Of a DNA stretch of 64,000 nt, positions 1 through 12,233 are shown piece after piece. The first letter of the stretch is position 1, and each line of letters opens with the position of its first letter. Below the pieces are notes generated by a model. The model worked only from the letters and a program-made list of their open reading frames with translations, searched no databases and was not told the DNA's origin. This DNA is from Spirodela intermedia (lineage: Eukaryota; Streptophyta; Magnoliopsida; Alismatales; Araceae): assembly GCA_902729315.2 (NCBI GenBank), contig LR746270.1:5290721-5354720 (forward strand), written 5' to 3'. The translations under genes and the position numbers were made by a program.

Positions 1-317
1 CATGATAATGACATAATATTATACCTATGGAGGAAGGAAATAATATAGTTGTGGTTGGCGCAATCATTTATTTACTGGGAGATGTTGAGGTTACTAGAGG
101 CTTGCAGTCCTTGGGCATTCCTTCTTTCTGGTGCCTAAGTCTACAGATGTTTCTCTCTGATAATGGAATTGCCTGCTAAAATATCTTCTTTTTTGAAATA
201 ATTGAGGTTCCACCAGGATATCTGTTTTACAGCTGATTTCTAACCTCAAACTATTCTTCCATTTGAATTAGCTGTTCTATGGATATTTTTAACTGTCACT
301 TTTCTATGATTTTTTAG

Positions 318-3300
318 GTACCTTGGTCACATGGATGCATCTGTTACTTCATTTGCTTTTATTATTGCTACGATATTGATTTTACAAAGAGGGAGTCCTC
401 GTTTTGCACAGCTAAGTAGCGCCATGTTTGGGTTGTTCTACTGTGGTTATCTTCCTTGTTTCTGGATTAAGCTTCGTTGTGGTTTGGAAGTTCCTGCGTT
501 GAACACCAGTATGTATCTTCCAACTTTTTGATTGAGAAAATGCACTTTCTACTTCTTCGTGCATCCAAATTATGAAAGTAACTAGAACATTTCGATTTAG
601 GTTTTTTTGAGAATCACATCTACCTTTGAGTTAGTTTCTGTGTACATTTTTTTGAAGTATGAATATTGTAGAAATGATAGAGATGAAAAATTGATGGATG
701 CGACTGATTGCTTAGTCAGGAGTAAGGGACCATTTATTCCAATGAACCTCTTTAGATTTTGGGCCCGCTCTTTTTTCCAATGAACCTCTTTAGATTATTA
801 CGTATTTTCTTCGAAGCTCTGTCTTGAGTAAAAATGTGAAGGGACTCTGACAAAAGTGACTGAAGAACAAATGGACGGATCTATGAATTTGTATTTATTT
901 CTCTGGTTGTCATTTGATTACACCAATGACCATCTCATGCGAGTTGCATGTTTTCTATGCAATGGGATTGAAAAAATGGTGTAGTTGCCGGAAGTATACA
1001 GCATTGGGTAATGATGAAGATAGTCTTAAGGTCTGCCTAATTCTTATTAACGAAAAGAGTGATCCAATGTGGGAAGGTTGATAATAAGGCAGCTTGACAT
1101 TTTTATGATGCAGCTGTGCGGATTCTCATCTCCCTTGGCCACTGATAATCACCCACTGATGTTTACATGAAATTTATTTTTACCGCTGCTGCAACCTTCT
1201 GTCTGCCGCTGCCTACTGTTGCTCCGCTCATGTTCTCTGGCAAGAGAGCAGGGTGTGGCAACGAAAGGCAGTGGGAGCCAGTGGCTTGGCAGGAGAGTTA
1301 GTTTTCTTTTTCCTAGGGTTTCTTCCCCCTTCTTCATCTTTACCTTCTGTGTCTGCTAAAAGCCCCCAATCTGGTCAAAAATTGGAAGACTAATTGATAC
1401 TTGATTTCATCAATTTCTAACGGGATAGGATTTCCTCCCTTGAAATGGATTAAACAAACACCTTATTATGATCTGACTCAGCTGACGTTTCTTATTTTTA
1501 GATAATACTATTTCCATTAAATCAGTCAATTGTTCCTTTGACACTCTGCTGGCCTCATTATCTGTGATTGGAAAATATTCAATTGTTTTAATTAGGATAT
1601 ATTTTTCTGCCACTTGCGATTTGAGCCTTTGCTTCTTCTGCTCAGTTTCTGCTGAAAATGTGCCTTGGTCCTAACATAGTCTCAAATGGTAGTCTTTTTC
1701 CTTTTTACAAAAGAAACTTAGTTGTTGATGAAACCTTATGGCTAAAGGGCTAAGTCTACTGGCCACTCTCTGGACTAGCTATTTGGCATAATTAATTTTC
1801 AAAGTGGAAACAGAGAACTGATCTGAAGTTGACTTTTCATAGTGGGCTGTAGATGGAGACAGGCAAATGATGCCATCAATAAATATTTTTTTGGTGTGGT
1901 TGATTGCTAATTTTAGTTAATGCTTAAATGCATTATCATTTTGTATGAAACTACATTTTTTAAGTTTTATGGCTTTTCACAAAACTAAGACTCTTTTCTT
2001 GAGGTACTTTCAAGGCCTAATTTATCCTTCAATTGGACAGAATTAGGAGCAGCTTGGCCAATTCTTTTTGGCGGTCAGACTCACTGGACAGTTGGCCTTG
2101 TTGCAACTCTCATTTGTGCCTGTGGCATCATAGCAGCTGATACCTGTGCTTTTCTTGGTGGAAGGGTGCTCATTTTTTTTAATGCTTTGTCCTTCTTAAT
2201 ATTATAACTGTCTATTTCTTTGTGAAATGAGATCGCCTTCAGTTATGAGCAAATTTATTTATCTGCCATAAGAAATTTATCATAATTGATGGATACTTGG
2301 CATAAAATTTTGGAAGTGAAGGCTTCATTGGGTGTTACTTTGTTATTGAGCATTCTTTTATTTCTCTTTTTGGAAGAGATGAGCTAGCGGCCACCACTCT
2401 CCAAAAAGAATGCAAGAAGATACTGTGTTGTTACTGTGCATTATATCTTTACTTTTTTACTATTTCTAGATTCGAATCGTTTTTTTTAATTCCTCAGTCC
2501 TGTAGCAACTAGTTCTTACATTCAAATCAACTCACATGACATGTGAATAAAGCATTATAACATTCTTCCACTTCAGCTGAATTGACCACGTACTATCTGC
2601 CATCCTAATGTACTTTTCTCACAGGTTCTCACAAAACCTGTGAGAACCACCACCTCTCATTGTTGTTCTACTTGATTAGGAATATCTGTAAGGGATTTAA
2701 GAGAGAAATCACGACTTTGAAGGTTTTGGGTGCCCTGGGATGCACTTGCATTCGAAATCCCCTCATCTATAATTCAACTCGAACTGTCTTAAGTCATCTT
2801 GCACCAGTTGACCTGTGACTCTTGGTATCGCATCAAATCTGTTTCGTCATCAAGGATCTGAAAAAGATTCACCGGTTCAACATTGCTTTACATCTCAAAT
2901 CATGTGCTTAATTTAGATTCAGTTGGGCCGTAGTGGCCTCCGTCTCTCTCCAGTCCCCTCTCTCCCACACACATACTCCTGCGTACTTTGCCTCAAGATT
3001 AGTCCTTGACAACCTGGTTTGAAGGGGAAGACATGGTCTCAAGACCAGCCTTCAAGCACATATCAACTGGCATCCTTGCATATTGTTTGCTATGTAATAT
3101 TCAATCCATATGTGATCTCGCTTCGCAACCCATCCATCCTCGCATGTTTTTATGCTTCCATTCAAACTCCATTAACCCTCTCTCAGTTCATTTTTAACGT
3201 TCTTGCTATCCAGTACATTAATTGGTTTCAGATTATAAGAGTGTTCGATAACTGCAAATTACTTAAAAAGGCATATATTTGTTAACAAATTTAATGATCT

Positions 3301-5192
3301 CAGTTTGACTACCGGTCATTAATCTCGTCAAACTGCTTTTTGAATCTTTGATCCAAGACAATACTGGATTCATGGGTTGATTCCTAGTAGATTGATTGCA
3401 TTGTTTGCCATCTCCATCGTCTACTGGTGAAAAGATCCCATACTAAATGGAGTATTCTTGGAGGTTGCCTTATTTTGCTTAAATTTCTTGGAACGTTCAT
3501 AGGTACTCTCAGTTATCCTGGAATCACATTTTCCAGCTAACTTCTTTTACGTTGCTTTTGAGTATGTCGCTATAGATCTGTTTTGGAAAAAGGAGTTCTG
3601 TTCGCTCCTTATTTCTTACCTGTAGTAGAACATATGACAAAGATGTCTTCTTCTTTCCTTGCTGAAAGTTACTATTGCTTGACTCCCTGTGTCCACACAA
3701 TAGACTGGACAACCTGTAAAATCTAATTGGTATAGTTAGTGTAGGGCGCTTGTCGTTTGAACTGTATTGATAATATGTCTTTTTCTTTCAGGCATTTGGG
3801 CGAACACCACTCACAAATGTTAGTCCTAAAAAGACCCGAGAAGGAGCTCTTGCTGGTCTCACTGGCTGTGTAGTCGTCTCAGTAGTGTTATCAAAGATCT
3901 TATCTTGGCCTACATCTTTGTTGAGGTATTGTATAGTTTGTTTACTTTCTTTTTACAGAAATAATAAACGTCCACCAAACTATAATATGGATGTCATAGT
4001 CATGTTGGTTACCCACTAAGAGATTTGATTTTTTTTCTCCTCATCTCATCGTAGAACGTATCAACTTTCCTCCAAATGTCTTTTCTTCTAAGTTTATCAT
4101 TATTATTATTTAATTTTTTTGATTTATTTTTAAAGTAAGTTGATATGGGTTAGTATTAAATTCAGTCGTGAATTGGGCTTTTTATTTAACCTTTAAAATT
4201 TATTCTATCTCAATGCAATCTGTAATTATGAACATAAAAAATGGAAAATATCTCTTAGAATTCCGATTTTGAATTGAATTTCTTCACAGGAATTGCACAT
4301 TTCTTTTCAAAGTTAAAAGCATTTCAACATGAAAGATCATAAACTTGTGATATTTGGGAGTTTGAAGGAGAAAAAATAAATGAAGGACCGCCTATCATTA
4401 AAAGATCGCAGTCATCAGCATAACCTTGTAAAAATCACAGAGACAAGTGGGGATGACTATCCATACTACTGCAAGAATAATCGATGAACCCTAAAAGATC
4501 ATGCATCTGTTTGGCATAAATTCGACATGAGGATGAGCCATGGAGGGTTGTGAAGCCTCCTCTCTCACAGTGAAGATGCCACCGCCCATCAAGCCCTCCG
4601 AGAGATAAACCCTAACACGGAGCTCCACCATGTCTCAACACCCCCTTCTTTTTCACCCATACCTCGCCTTTTGAGCATCCGGAGCGCATACCAGATGAAG
4701 AAGGCTCGTGGTTTCATTTCCTATCTTTAGCATCTTTTGTGGATATCCTCTGCTTTGGTCGTCTTCGTTCGTACGCATTGGATCCTGATTTGTGTGATTT
4801 CTGGTAATATCACATCAGCGCGTCGGCGTTTGGAGTGCTCACCTTCGTGGGGTCTTTATTTGGGGACCTCATCGAATCTATGATCAAGCGTGATGCCGGG
4901 GTCAAGGACTCTGGATCTCTCATCCCTGGACATGGTAAGATCCCTGGATCATTACAGAATATAACGCCGAGAATCATCTTTTTCTTAATATAATAATAAT
5001 TATACTTATTATTATTATTATTATTTTGACCCCCTTCCCCAGCTTTTCTTCTCTTCTTTTCTTTTTTTTTTTGGTGGTGAAGAGATGGTTCTTCTTGCAG
5101 GAGGGATTCTTGACAGGGTGGACAGCTACTTGTTCACTGGGGCGCTGGCGTACTCCTTCGTCAAGGTCGGGTTGCCCCTCTGTGGCGTCTGA
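318..5192 (+). CDS. CDS4/CDS5: Plastid-type phosphatidate cytidylyltransferase (CDP-diacylglycerol synthase), 3' part
   Basis: The enzyme makes CDP-diacylglycerol from phosphatidic acid and CTP, the precursor of phosphatidylglycerol; in plants this paralogue acts in the plastid membrane. Five exons splice cleanly in one frame: 318-508, 2041-2165, 3792-3925, 4819-4934 and 5101-5192, all GT-AG, giving about 218 residues and a TGA stop. Visible landmarks are [12 protein letters not shown] and FYCGYLP in the first exon, a hydrophobic segment [33 protein letters not shown], and the family signature S-x2-KRD-x3-KD-x8-HGG-x2-DR-x-D, which is split over the last two exons. Order and spacing match Arabidopsis CDS4/CDS5 as I remember them. 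The N-terminal half with the transit peptide lies before base 318 or outside the window. Bases 1-317 look intronic. The gene converges on the HAM gene to its right. Confidence 0.93.
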
Positions 5193-5445
5193 GAAGCAGA
5201 GAGAATGCTTGCTATATGTGCAGATCGAGAAGACGATCGATCGATTCCTGTACATTTTTCTTCTTCTTCTTTCTTCTTCGTCAATTCATGATCTTATCAG
5301 ATACCAGGGAGCCTTGATTTATCTTCTCTCTGTCTTGAAGCCGTGCTGCCGCTGCCGACTCTCGCTCTGTTGGGCCGGAAGAGCGGCCCCCCGATTCTCT
5401 GGTGGCATCTGAGTCTCCTCGGCCCATTATCTTCCGCCTATCTCT

Positions 5446-5477
<32 letters not shown>

Positions 5478-6032
5478 CGCGTTGGTTGTACGCGCCACAC
5501 GAGAGAGAAAATGTCCAGAACAAGCTCTCATTCATGGAAGGGCGAGGAATAATGAGAGAGAAGGTAGAGAGAGGCGCAGAAGCATCTTAAAAAGGAGGGG
5601 GGGGATGAAAAAGTGGTTGATGACAACAGCCCAATGCTTTTTTATGTCCATCTTCAAGCTTAGCCTACCAGGAAACCCTCTGCGCGGGGGAACGTCGGAG
5701 TTTCTCTCTCCTCCCCACTTCCTCCGTTACGACCGACAGTTGGTGGCCCATCTCTGTCTCCGGCCTTCGGCCATCGATGGTCCCTCATTGACCTCCTCTC
5801 TCCTCTCTCCGCCGTGGTCCCTCGCCATGTCAAACCTTTCCTTTCCCACAGAGATAGGGAAATGAAGGCGGGAAGAGAGAGAAGACGAGACAGGCAGATT
5901 AGGGAGAGACATTCGAAGACCGGGTGCCGGTTGGCCAAGTTTTTAGAGAGAGAGATTCATGGATTTTTATATCTAGAGAGAGAGAGGTGGGATTATTTCT
6001 GTAGGGAAGGGAATAATTATGCGAAGATAGAT

Positions 6033-6094
<62 letters not shown>

Positions 6095-6152
6095 TGCTAG
6101 AGGAGATGAAACACAAGGCACGCACACACACTTATACACACACATATATATG

Positions 6153-6184
<32 letters not shown>

Positions 6185-7460
6185 TTGATAGATGAAGAGT
6201 ACGAGTTACCTTGATTATGGAGAGGCATGCATAAATAGGGAGAGAAAGAGAGAGAAAACCGTACGGGCATAAGTACGTGTAGTGAGAGATAGGAGAGAGA
6301 AGAAGAGAGAGAGAGAGAGAGATGGCGATGGGACCGCCCCCGAATGGGACTCGAGCAGTTGACCAGAAATGAGCTCTCGATTTCTTGTAGCAGCTCGCTT
6401 ACCTTTCCTTAATTAGTGTGTGACCTGCTGATCTCGTCACCCGAAGACCGGCCAACCGGATGACGTCACGTCCCGGGGGATTGAAAGAAACCACGTGGAC
6501 CGCAATCGCCGTCCCAGTACAGACATCCTCCCACAACGACTGACAAGTGAAGTTCAAATGTTAGAGCACACGGTCAATATCTTAACTATTAAAAGTAACA
6601 AGACAGTTAGAAATTAACCGCCCCTCAACCGCCCCGTGGCAGCCCACTTCCCCACCCCTCTCTCTCTCTCTCTCTATAGGATCTGCTTGAGGCCGACGGA
6701 AGGGCAAGACTTACCAGTAGAGAGAGAAAGACAGAGATAGAAAGAGAGAGAGGTTTGATGGGACGGCGGCGCCAACCAATGCGGTGGCGTGTCCCTTCGC
6801 CAGCATGTCGGGACTGCCCTTGATCCATCTTTTCAATGCCAGTGCCCGTTTGTCTGTGATGGCGTCTTCCGGCTTTGACGACAGTCCCACCCTCCTCTCT
6901 CTCTCTCTCTCGTGAACCAGTAGGGCTACCTCGAAGACGAAGAGGGAAGAAGACTCTGAGCAAGTGGGGTGCGCATCCTCCGCTCATGACGATCCACCAA
7001 ATCTCATATTTCCCACTCTCGATATATATATATATATATATTCCATCATCGAGGTACCCACCAATTATTCGGAATTAATTTGTCTTCGGAGGATCAAAAA
7101 ACTTTGGAAAAGAAATATTCAAGAAGAAATATTCTGCGCGGCCTGCCTGGTGGCGCGATGATTGCCCACCAAGAACACACCCCCACCACCACTCGACAGG
7201 AATTCCAATCTGCCGAGCCATTAATCCAAGAAAATTAATTAATTATCCTCTTAGAACACGCGCGCCCCCTTCCATTGATTGAGCTCTGCATCTGTTTCAT
7301 GGAACACACTACACTTTGAAGGGAAGAACCAGAGAGGAGAAGACAGATACTAAGTTATTGAGCCGGGAGGTTAATCAGGGCCGAAAGTCAACGAGGATGA
7401 GGAGTTCTACGAGTCGGCACCTGTTAAGGGTGGGATGGTTCGGCGCTTTTGATTTGATCT
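5193..7460. other. Intergenic region between convergent genes, rich in GA/CT microsatellites
   Basis: This holds the 3' flanks of the CDP-DAG synthase and HAM genes. GA runs occur at about 5447-5475, 6035-6091 and 6301-6321, CT runs at about 6659-6675 and 6894-6912, and an AT run near 7022-7040. The open frames here are low-complexity translations of these tracts. I see no gene. Confidence 0.7.
6035..6091. repeat. (GA)n microsatellite, about 57 bp
   Basis: Uninterrupted AG dinucleotides, followed after about 45 bp by CA and TA dinucleotide runs and another GA run near 6168-6184, making a compound microsatellite. Confidence 0.95.
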
Positions 7461-9677
7461 TCAGCATCTCCAGGCCGACACGGAGACGAGCTCTGCGCGC
7501 CGCCAGGAGAGAGACAGCGCCGCCTGCTTCTTCTCGGCGTGGAAGCCGTTGATCTTCAGCCTCTTGACGAGGCAATCCGCCTGCATCTCGGCGAAGCTGC
7601 TGAAGGGCGCCGGCGAGAAGCCGGCGGCGGCGAAGTCGCCGCCGGACGCCCGGTACCTCCCCGCGACGGCGCTCTGTATCCTAGGCTTCACCAGGTACTG
7701 CTCCATCTTGTTCATGGCGTCCGGGTCAACGCCGGCGGTGGCGATGGAATCCAGCAGGACAGCGCCCGACTGCAGCGCGTGGAAGAGGCGGCGGGGTAGC
7801 GGGAGCTCGGCGGCGGCGGCGGCGGCGCCGTGGTCCACCGAGACCACGATTCTCGGCGCCAGCTGCTTCACCAGGCAGAGGAGCGCCGCCGGCGCGGAGA
7901 GAGAAGGGCCCAAGCTCGCCGGTAGGTTGACGGCGACCGCTTCGTCCCCACGAACCATCTCCAGGAAGCTCGCAGGGTCAACGGACTCAATGCTCCGGAT
8001 GTTGATTTCGAAGGGGATGTTGAGTTCTCTGGCGAAGTTGGAGAGGTTCTCCCTGGTGAGAGAAAGCTCGAGCGGGTGATCGGCGGCGGGGGAGGCGAAG
8101 GCCGTTATCCTCAGCGACGGTGGGGCGGCGACGGCGCCGCCCCCGTCCCGCCGCTGGGCGAGCTCCTGCATGAAGGACGACCACTGCCCGCCGACTCCGA
8201 CCTCGAAGTCAACGATATGGATGCGATCACAGCCGCTGAGTTCCTCCAGGAGGGCTTGTGCGCAGGTGAAGTTGGAGAATTGCAGCACCGGAGACACCTC
8301 CGAGAAGGATTTGTAGGCGCTCAGCTTGAGCACGAAGTCCAGGGGAGTCGACAGCGCTGGCGACGGCGCCGGAGAAGAAGACCCGGCGGCGGCGGCTCCA
8401 CCGACGATGCTATGGAGGGCCTCCATGCAGTAGAAGGTGGATCTGACGAGGGGCTTCCCGCTGGGGGAGAGCTGGTGATTGAGCCGCGCCAATATCCCAC
8501 GCGCAGTAGTAAAGTTCCCGGCCTCTACCATCTCAGCCGCCTTGAACAGCTGGTCAACCAGCGCCGCCTCCGCCGCCGCCGCCTCGTCGGCCGGCGGTGT
8601 TCTCGATTTCGTGGGAATCTGCAAGAAGTTGCGGTGCCCGGGAAGACCTTGGGAGCTCTCCATATCTTGCTGATAAGGCGGCTGCAACGGCTGGAAGAAG
8701 GCGGCGCACTGGAGCGACGGCGGCGGCGGCGGCGGCTGCTGAAGCTGCTGCTGGTTCAGAAGGAGACCAGGGTCGAAGAGATGGAGCTTCTCCTCCATGC
8801 CCGACTCCGGGAAGAAGCCGCCGCCAGGCGGCATAGAGAGAGGGAAGGGGAAGCTACTCGCCGGTGATGGCGATGGCGATGACAGGGGGCTAGGGTTTGT
8901 ATTCGCACCGAACCAGGGGACTCTCAGGTGAGCAGAGTTCGCCGGCGGCTGAACCCTAATCTCGCCGTCCCCCTTCGAGGTGGGGAATCCTCCCCCGAAT
9001 GAGCTGAATGGAGCTGAAGAGGAAAATGGGTAGCCGGCCATGGAACCGGGCAACCCCATTCCTGGTAAATTCTCGAAACCCAGCACCGGATCGACAGCGA
9101 TCCCAGCTCCTCCGCCGCCGCCGCCGCCGCAGCCGGCGTTGGCGCCACCGACCTGGAACTCCACCGCCGTCTGCTGCAGCAGCATCTGGTGACGGTGGTG
9201 GCGCTGCTTCGGAGCTCCGGTGGAGAAGCCTTCGACCTCCCCCATGATGCACCTCAAGAAGGAGGCCTGGTCGTCTCCAGGCAGCGGCGCTGCCGGCTCG
9301 GAGAGCATGGCCTCCCAGTCCAGCGCCCCAATTTCGAGCCCTGTGGGGATGGGCAAGAGCTCCGCCGCCGCCCATTCATCCCTCCGGCCCGGAGCTTCGT
9401 CAGCGGCGGTGATCAAACTGGTTGTCGGAGACCATTTCCTCCCGGGATTGTCGGAGACCGCCGCCACGCCGGTGGAGTCCGCAGAGCCACCGCCGGTGGA
9501 CGCGGATGTCGGTGGGCTAGGGCTTCTCCTGTGATCCAGAACCGACCTGGGCTCTGTCCTCTCCTTCTTCCCGGTGCCCACGCTGTCGCCGCTGTTAGTG
9601 GAACCAGGGACGGCGGCGGCGGTGCTCTTCCAAAGGACCTCGTTGCCCTGGAGATTGAAGGGCATCCCCCTCATCAC
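7461..9677 (-). CDS. HAM: GRAS-domain transcription regulator of the HAIRY MERISTEM (SCL6/22/27) group
   Basis: HAM proteins are nuclear regulators that keep shoot-meristem cells undifferentiated, acting with WUSCHEL-type proteins. The frame is a single exon of 738 codons. It opens MMRGMPFNLQG, the usual HAM start (most members begin at MRGMPFNLQG, so the second Met at 9674 is equally possible). A low-complexity N-terminal half rich in Pro, Gly, Ser and Gln follows. The GRAS domain starts near residue 375 with LHRI (AALVDQLFKAAEMVEAGNF), continues with ARGILARLNHQLSP at about 390-404, the VHIID-type motif HIVDFEVGVGGQ near 487, and ends in SAW with ...LVSVSAWRC. At 738 aa it is longer than the Arabidopsis homologues (roughly 560-640), and the excess is in the N-terminal half. 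An exact miR171 target lies inside the coding sequence. The long antisense frames are GC-bias shadows. Confidence 0.95.
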   Translation of the reverse strand: MMRGMPFNLQGNEVLWKSTAAAVPGSTNSGDSVGTGKKERTEPRSVLDHRRSPSPPTSASTGGGSADSTGVAAVSDNPGRKWSPTTSLITAADEAPGRRDEWAAAELLPIPTGLEIGALDWEAMLSEPAAPLPGDDQASFLRCIMGEVEGFSTGAPKQRHHRHQMLLQQTAVEFQVGGANAGCGGGGGGGAGIAVDPVLGFENLPGMGLPGSMAGYPFSSSAPFSSFGGGFPTSKGDGEIRVQPPANSAHLRVPWFGANTNPSPLSSPSPSPASSFPFPLSMPPGGGFFPESGMEEKLHLFDPGLLLNQQQLQQPPPPPPSLQCAAFFQPLQPPYQQDMESSQGLPGHRNFLQIPTKSRTPPADEAAAAEAALVDQLFKAAEMVEAGNFTTARGILARLNHQLSPSGKPLVRSTFYCMEALHSIVGGAAAAGSSSPAPSPALSTPLDFVLKLSAYKSFSEVSPVLQFSNFTCAQALLEELSGCDRIHIVDFEVGVGGQWSSFMQELAQRRDGGGAVAAPPSLRITAFASPAADHPLELSLTRENLSNFARELNIPFEINIRSIESVDPASFLEMVRGDEAVAVNLPASLGPSLSAPAALLCLVKQLAPRIVVSVDHGAAAAAAELPLPRRLFHALQSGAVLLDSIATAGVDPDAMNKMEQYLVKPRIQSAVAGRYRASGGDFAAAGFSPAPFSSFAEMQADCLVKRLKINGFHAEKKQAALSLSWRRAELVSVSAWRC
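8476..8496 (-). promoter_or_regulatory. miR171 cleavage site in the HAM transcript
   Basis: The plus strand at 8476-8496 reads as the 21-nt miR171a sequence itself (TGATTGAGCC followed by GCGCCAATATC), so the minus-strand mRNA is perfectly complementary. It encodes ILARLNHQ of the motif ARGILARLNHQLSP, the position used in HAM/SCL6 genes of other plants. Post-transcriptional repression by miR171 follows from established family knowledge. Confidence 0.95.
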
Positions 9678-12233
9678 CAGAAGAAAACGGAGGGGAAGAG
9701 GGTTCCCTTCCTCTCTCTCTCTCTCTCTCTCTCGACCCTGTCCCTCTCTTTTCTCTTACCTCCTGGAGAAGGGGATCACCTGGACTGGGGAAGCATCTTC
9801 ATGAAACTCCATTCCATCTCAGCTTGCAGCGGCACCCAGAGCAACCCGCCGCTTGGGTCTCCCTCTTTCTTCTCTAATACCCCTCCTCTCCAACTGCCCT
9901 TCCCTTCCCTCGTCCTGTCTCTCCCTCTCTCTAGCTTTTCTTCTCTCCTCTCGTTCCTAGCCGTCTAATCTATCCCTCCCATCCTTCCAGACCTCTCAGC
10001 CTTGTACTCTCATCCTATTTTGTGTATTTATTCGCCTCTCTCTGTCTCTCTGTCTCTCTCTCTCTCTCTGAAACCAGTTGCAGCAGAGTGGTCCTGTGGA
10101 GAAGATGGAGACAGGGAAGGGAGTGGTGAGGCTGCCCAGCCCTGGTCTTCGTAGCAGTCCTCCCTCTCCCTCTCTCTCTCTCTCTCCTCTCTTCCTCTCT
10201 CTCTCTCTTCCCGCCCCGGTTGCGTGCAACATAAAAAAGGTCATAAAGCAGTGTCCATTCTCTCTCTCCTCTACCCATCACCTCTCTCTCTCTCTCTCTC
10301 TTTCTCTCTGCTATCTCTGTATCCCGGGTCAATTTATGATTTTGCCCCTCTAAACTGTTCCACTAGTTTTTCTACCGCTCTACCCCAGTAAATATTGATT
10401 TTACCAAATTCTCATCTCCACCGCAAGCCGACATTAGCAAATTAAGTTGAAGTGAGGATTTACCAGTAAACAAGAGGACAGGAAAGGACGAAAGAGCAGT
10501 TTACAGGCCGTTAGTTCAAACTCACGTAAATACCCCGGTTCCGTACAATTCACAACTCAACGGGCACCAATATCGGTCGCATTGGTGGTCCCCACAAATA
10601 TTTAGGGGATATTTTGGTCATTTCGTGCCAGACGAAGCCCTCCCCAGTCAGGCATTCCTCGCCGAGATCTCGAGAAGAGATCCGACTGCCTCATGGCAGA
10701 GGCGGCAGACTTTTCGCCGGGGATTCACGAGATCTCGCCGCTGCAACTCTTCTTATTTCCCGATGAAACCACCACCAATATTATCAATCACAAAATAAAC
10801 CCTTTAAAATATATTATTTTAAATGTACGACACTGTGACCAGTTCATACTCTTCCTTGGACAGCGGCGGCGCCGCCAGGAGCCGATTATCCGAGACGACA
10901 GGGGCAGGCGGCGCCGCCGGTGCCTGCCAAATTTAGTTTGGAATAACGAGTTCCGACCCGTCAGATGGGGAAATTTAGTTGGTCCCCCTCCGCCGCCGCG
11001 GCCACCGCCCCTCCGGTGAGCAGAGTTCGATCTTGTTCTTTTCTTCCCTCTCTCTCCTCTCTCTCTCTCTATCTCTCCGTGACGACGCAGCTTTTCATGG
11101 GCTTTAGGGTGGTGGTGGTGGTGGCGCCGCCGCTGATGGGGAAAGCGCCGCCGGTGTTAGGCCAGGGCGCCGGCTTTTTAATCAGCTTTAGAGTTTTAAA
11201 CCCGCCGCCGCCTGGTCGGCGCCGGGCACGTGGAATCCATCCAACTCACTCCCCCCTGGGACCCACCTCCGAGAGAGAGAGAGACCGATAAAATTATATT
11301 ATTTCATCTTTTTATTATAAAATTGAAAATAAACGTGGTGCTCCTATTTTTTGACCAGATAATGCGATTATCGGAAGGATTAACTGGGCTGTGTAATTGG
11401 CGTCGAGGCCCGGTGTCTGTAAAGCCCATGAAGATAATTAGGCCCGAATAGGAATAATGGGCCGATGACCTGGAGCCGTTTAGGCCCAGTTTTTGGAGGC
11501 CCATTATCTGGTCCACGCGCGTCCCTCTGTCGCGTAGGAACACGGGAGCTTTGATGTCAGGAGATACAGCTGACGTCTTACGTTGACGGTGGTTTGATCG
11601 AACGGCTGAAAATGCTCCATCCTCTCAAGTGGTCTCCGAGCATCTTCATAAAGCGGTAAGGTCCTCCGCCGTGAGCAGACCTGACGTTGTCTTTTCCCCA
11701 CTTCGCCCGCGCGGTGAGGGAGGAGGAACGAAGTGGAAGGGGAGAAGGAAGAGTACCGCGGGAGCAATCGAGCCGATTAGGTATGGTGGGAATTCGTCCG
11801 ATTCTTCCTGACGTTTGTTGAAATCGGGTGGCGGATTCCGCGGAAGATTTCGCGTCTCGATCGATCGCATTTTCCGGGTCCGTCGTAGCGGCCCCGTTCA
11901 GCGGGAATATCTTGTTCTTTGTGAATCGATGACGGATTATCCCCTATTTCCTTCTGAATAATGATAGGATTCTTTCAGTAAACTTATTCGCTTAAGGCTT
12001 CCCCAGCCTTTTTATCGGATGCTGTTGATTCAACTCTGAACTTGATCGTGCTTTCCCTTGTTTACTTTTTGGTAACGTATTAAGTTTGTTCATCGCATGC
12101 AGCAACGCGCTGAAACCTCTTTTTGCTCTTTTCTGAAGCCTCCTTTAGTGTCCATTACCTCATTCCATGCGTATTTGAGTGATGAACCTTTGGCGATTGA
12201 CGTACTGCGAAGAAGAAGAGGAGGCTTTTCGAT
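9678..12233. other. Divergent promoter and leader region of HAM and the RIN2-like gene
   Basis: The two genes are transcribed away from each other. The HAM side (9713-10310) carries several CT runs on the plus strand, that is GA runs in the HAM leader. The centre (10330-11000) has no recognisable gene. The RIN2-like side may contain a leader intron: donor GTATGG at 11781 and acceptor TGCAG ending at 12102 would fit. That intron is a guess from splice-site look only. Confidence 0.5.

Noticed and set aside
1-317. Possible upstream exon of the CDP-DAG synthase gene
   Set aside because: One frame is open for about 40 codons at 25-165, but it does not resemble the family sequence expected before [11 protein letters not shown].
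7549-9968. Several antisense frames up to 263 codons opposite the HAM gene
   Set aside because: The HAM frame is certain from its GRAS motifs; the others are shadows produced by high GC.
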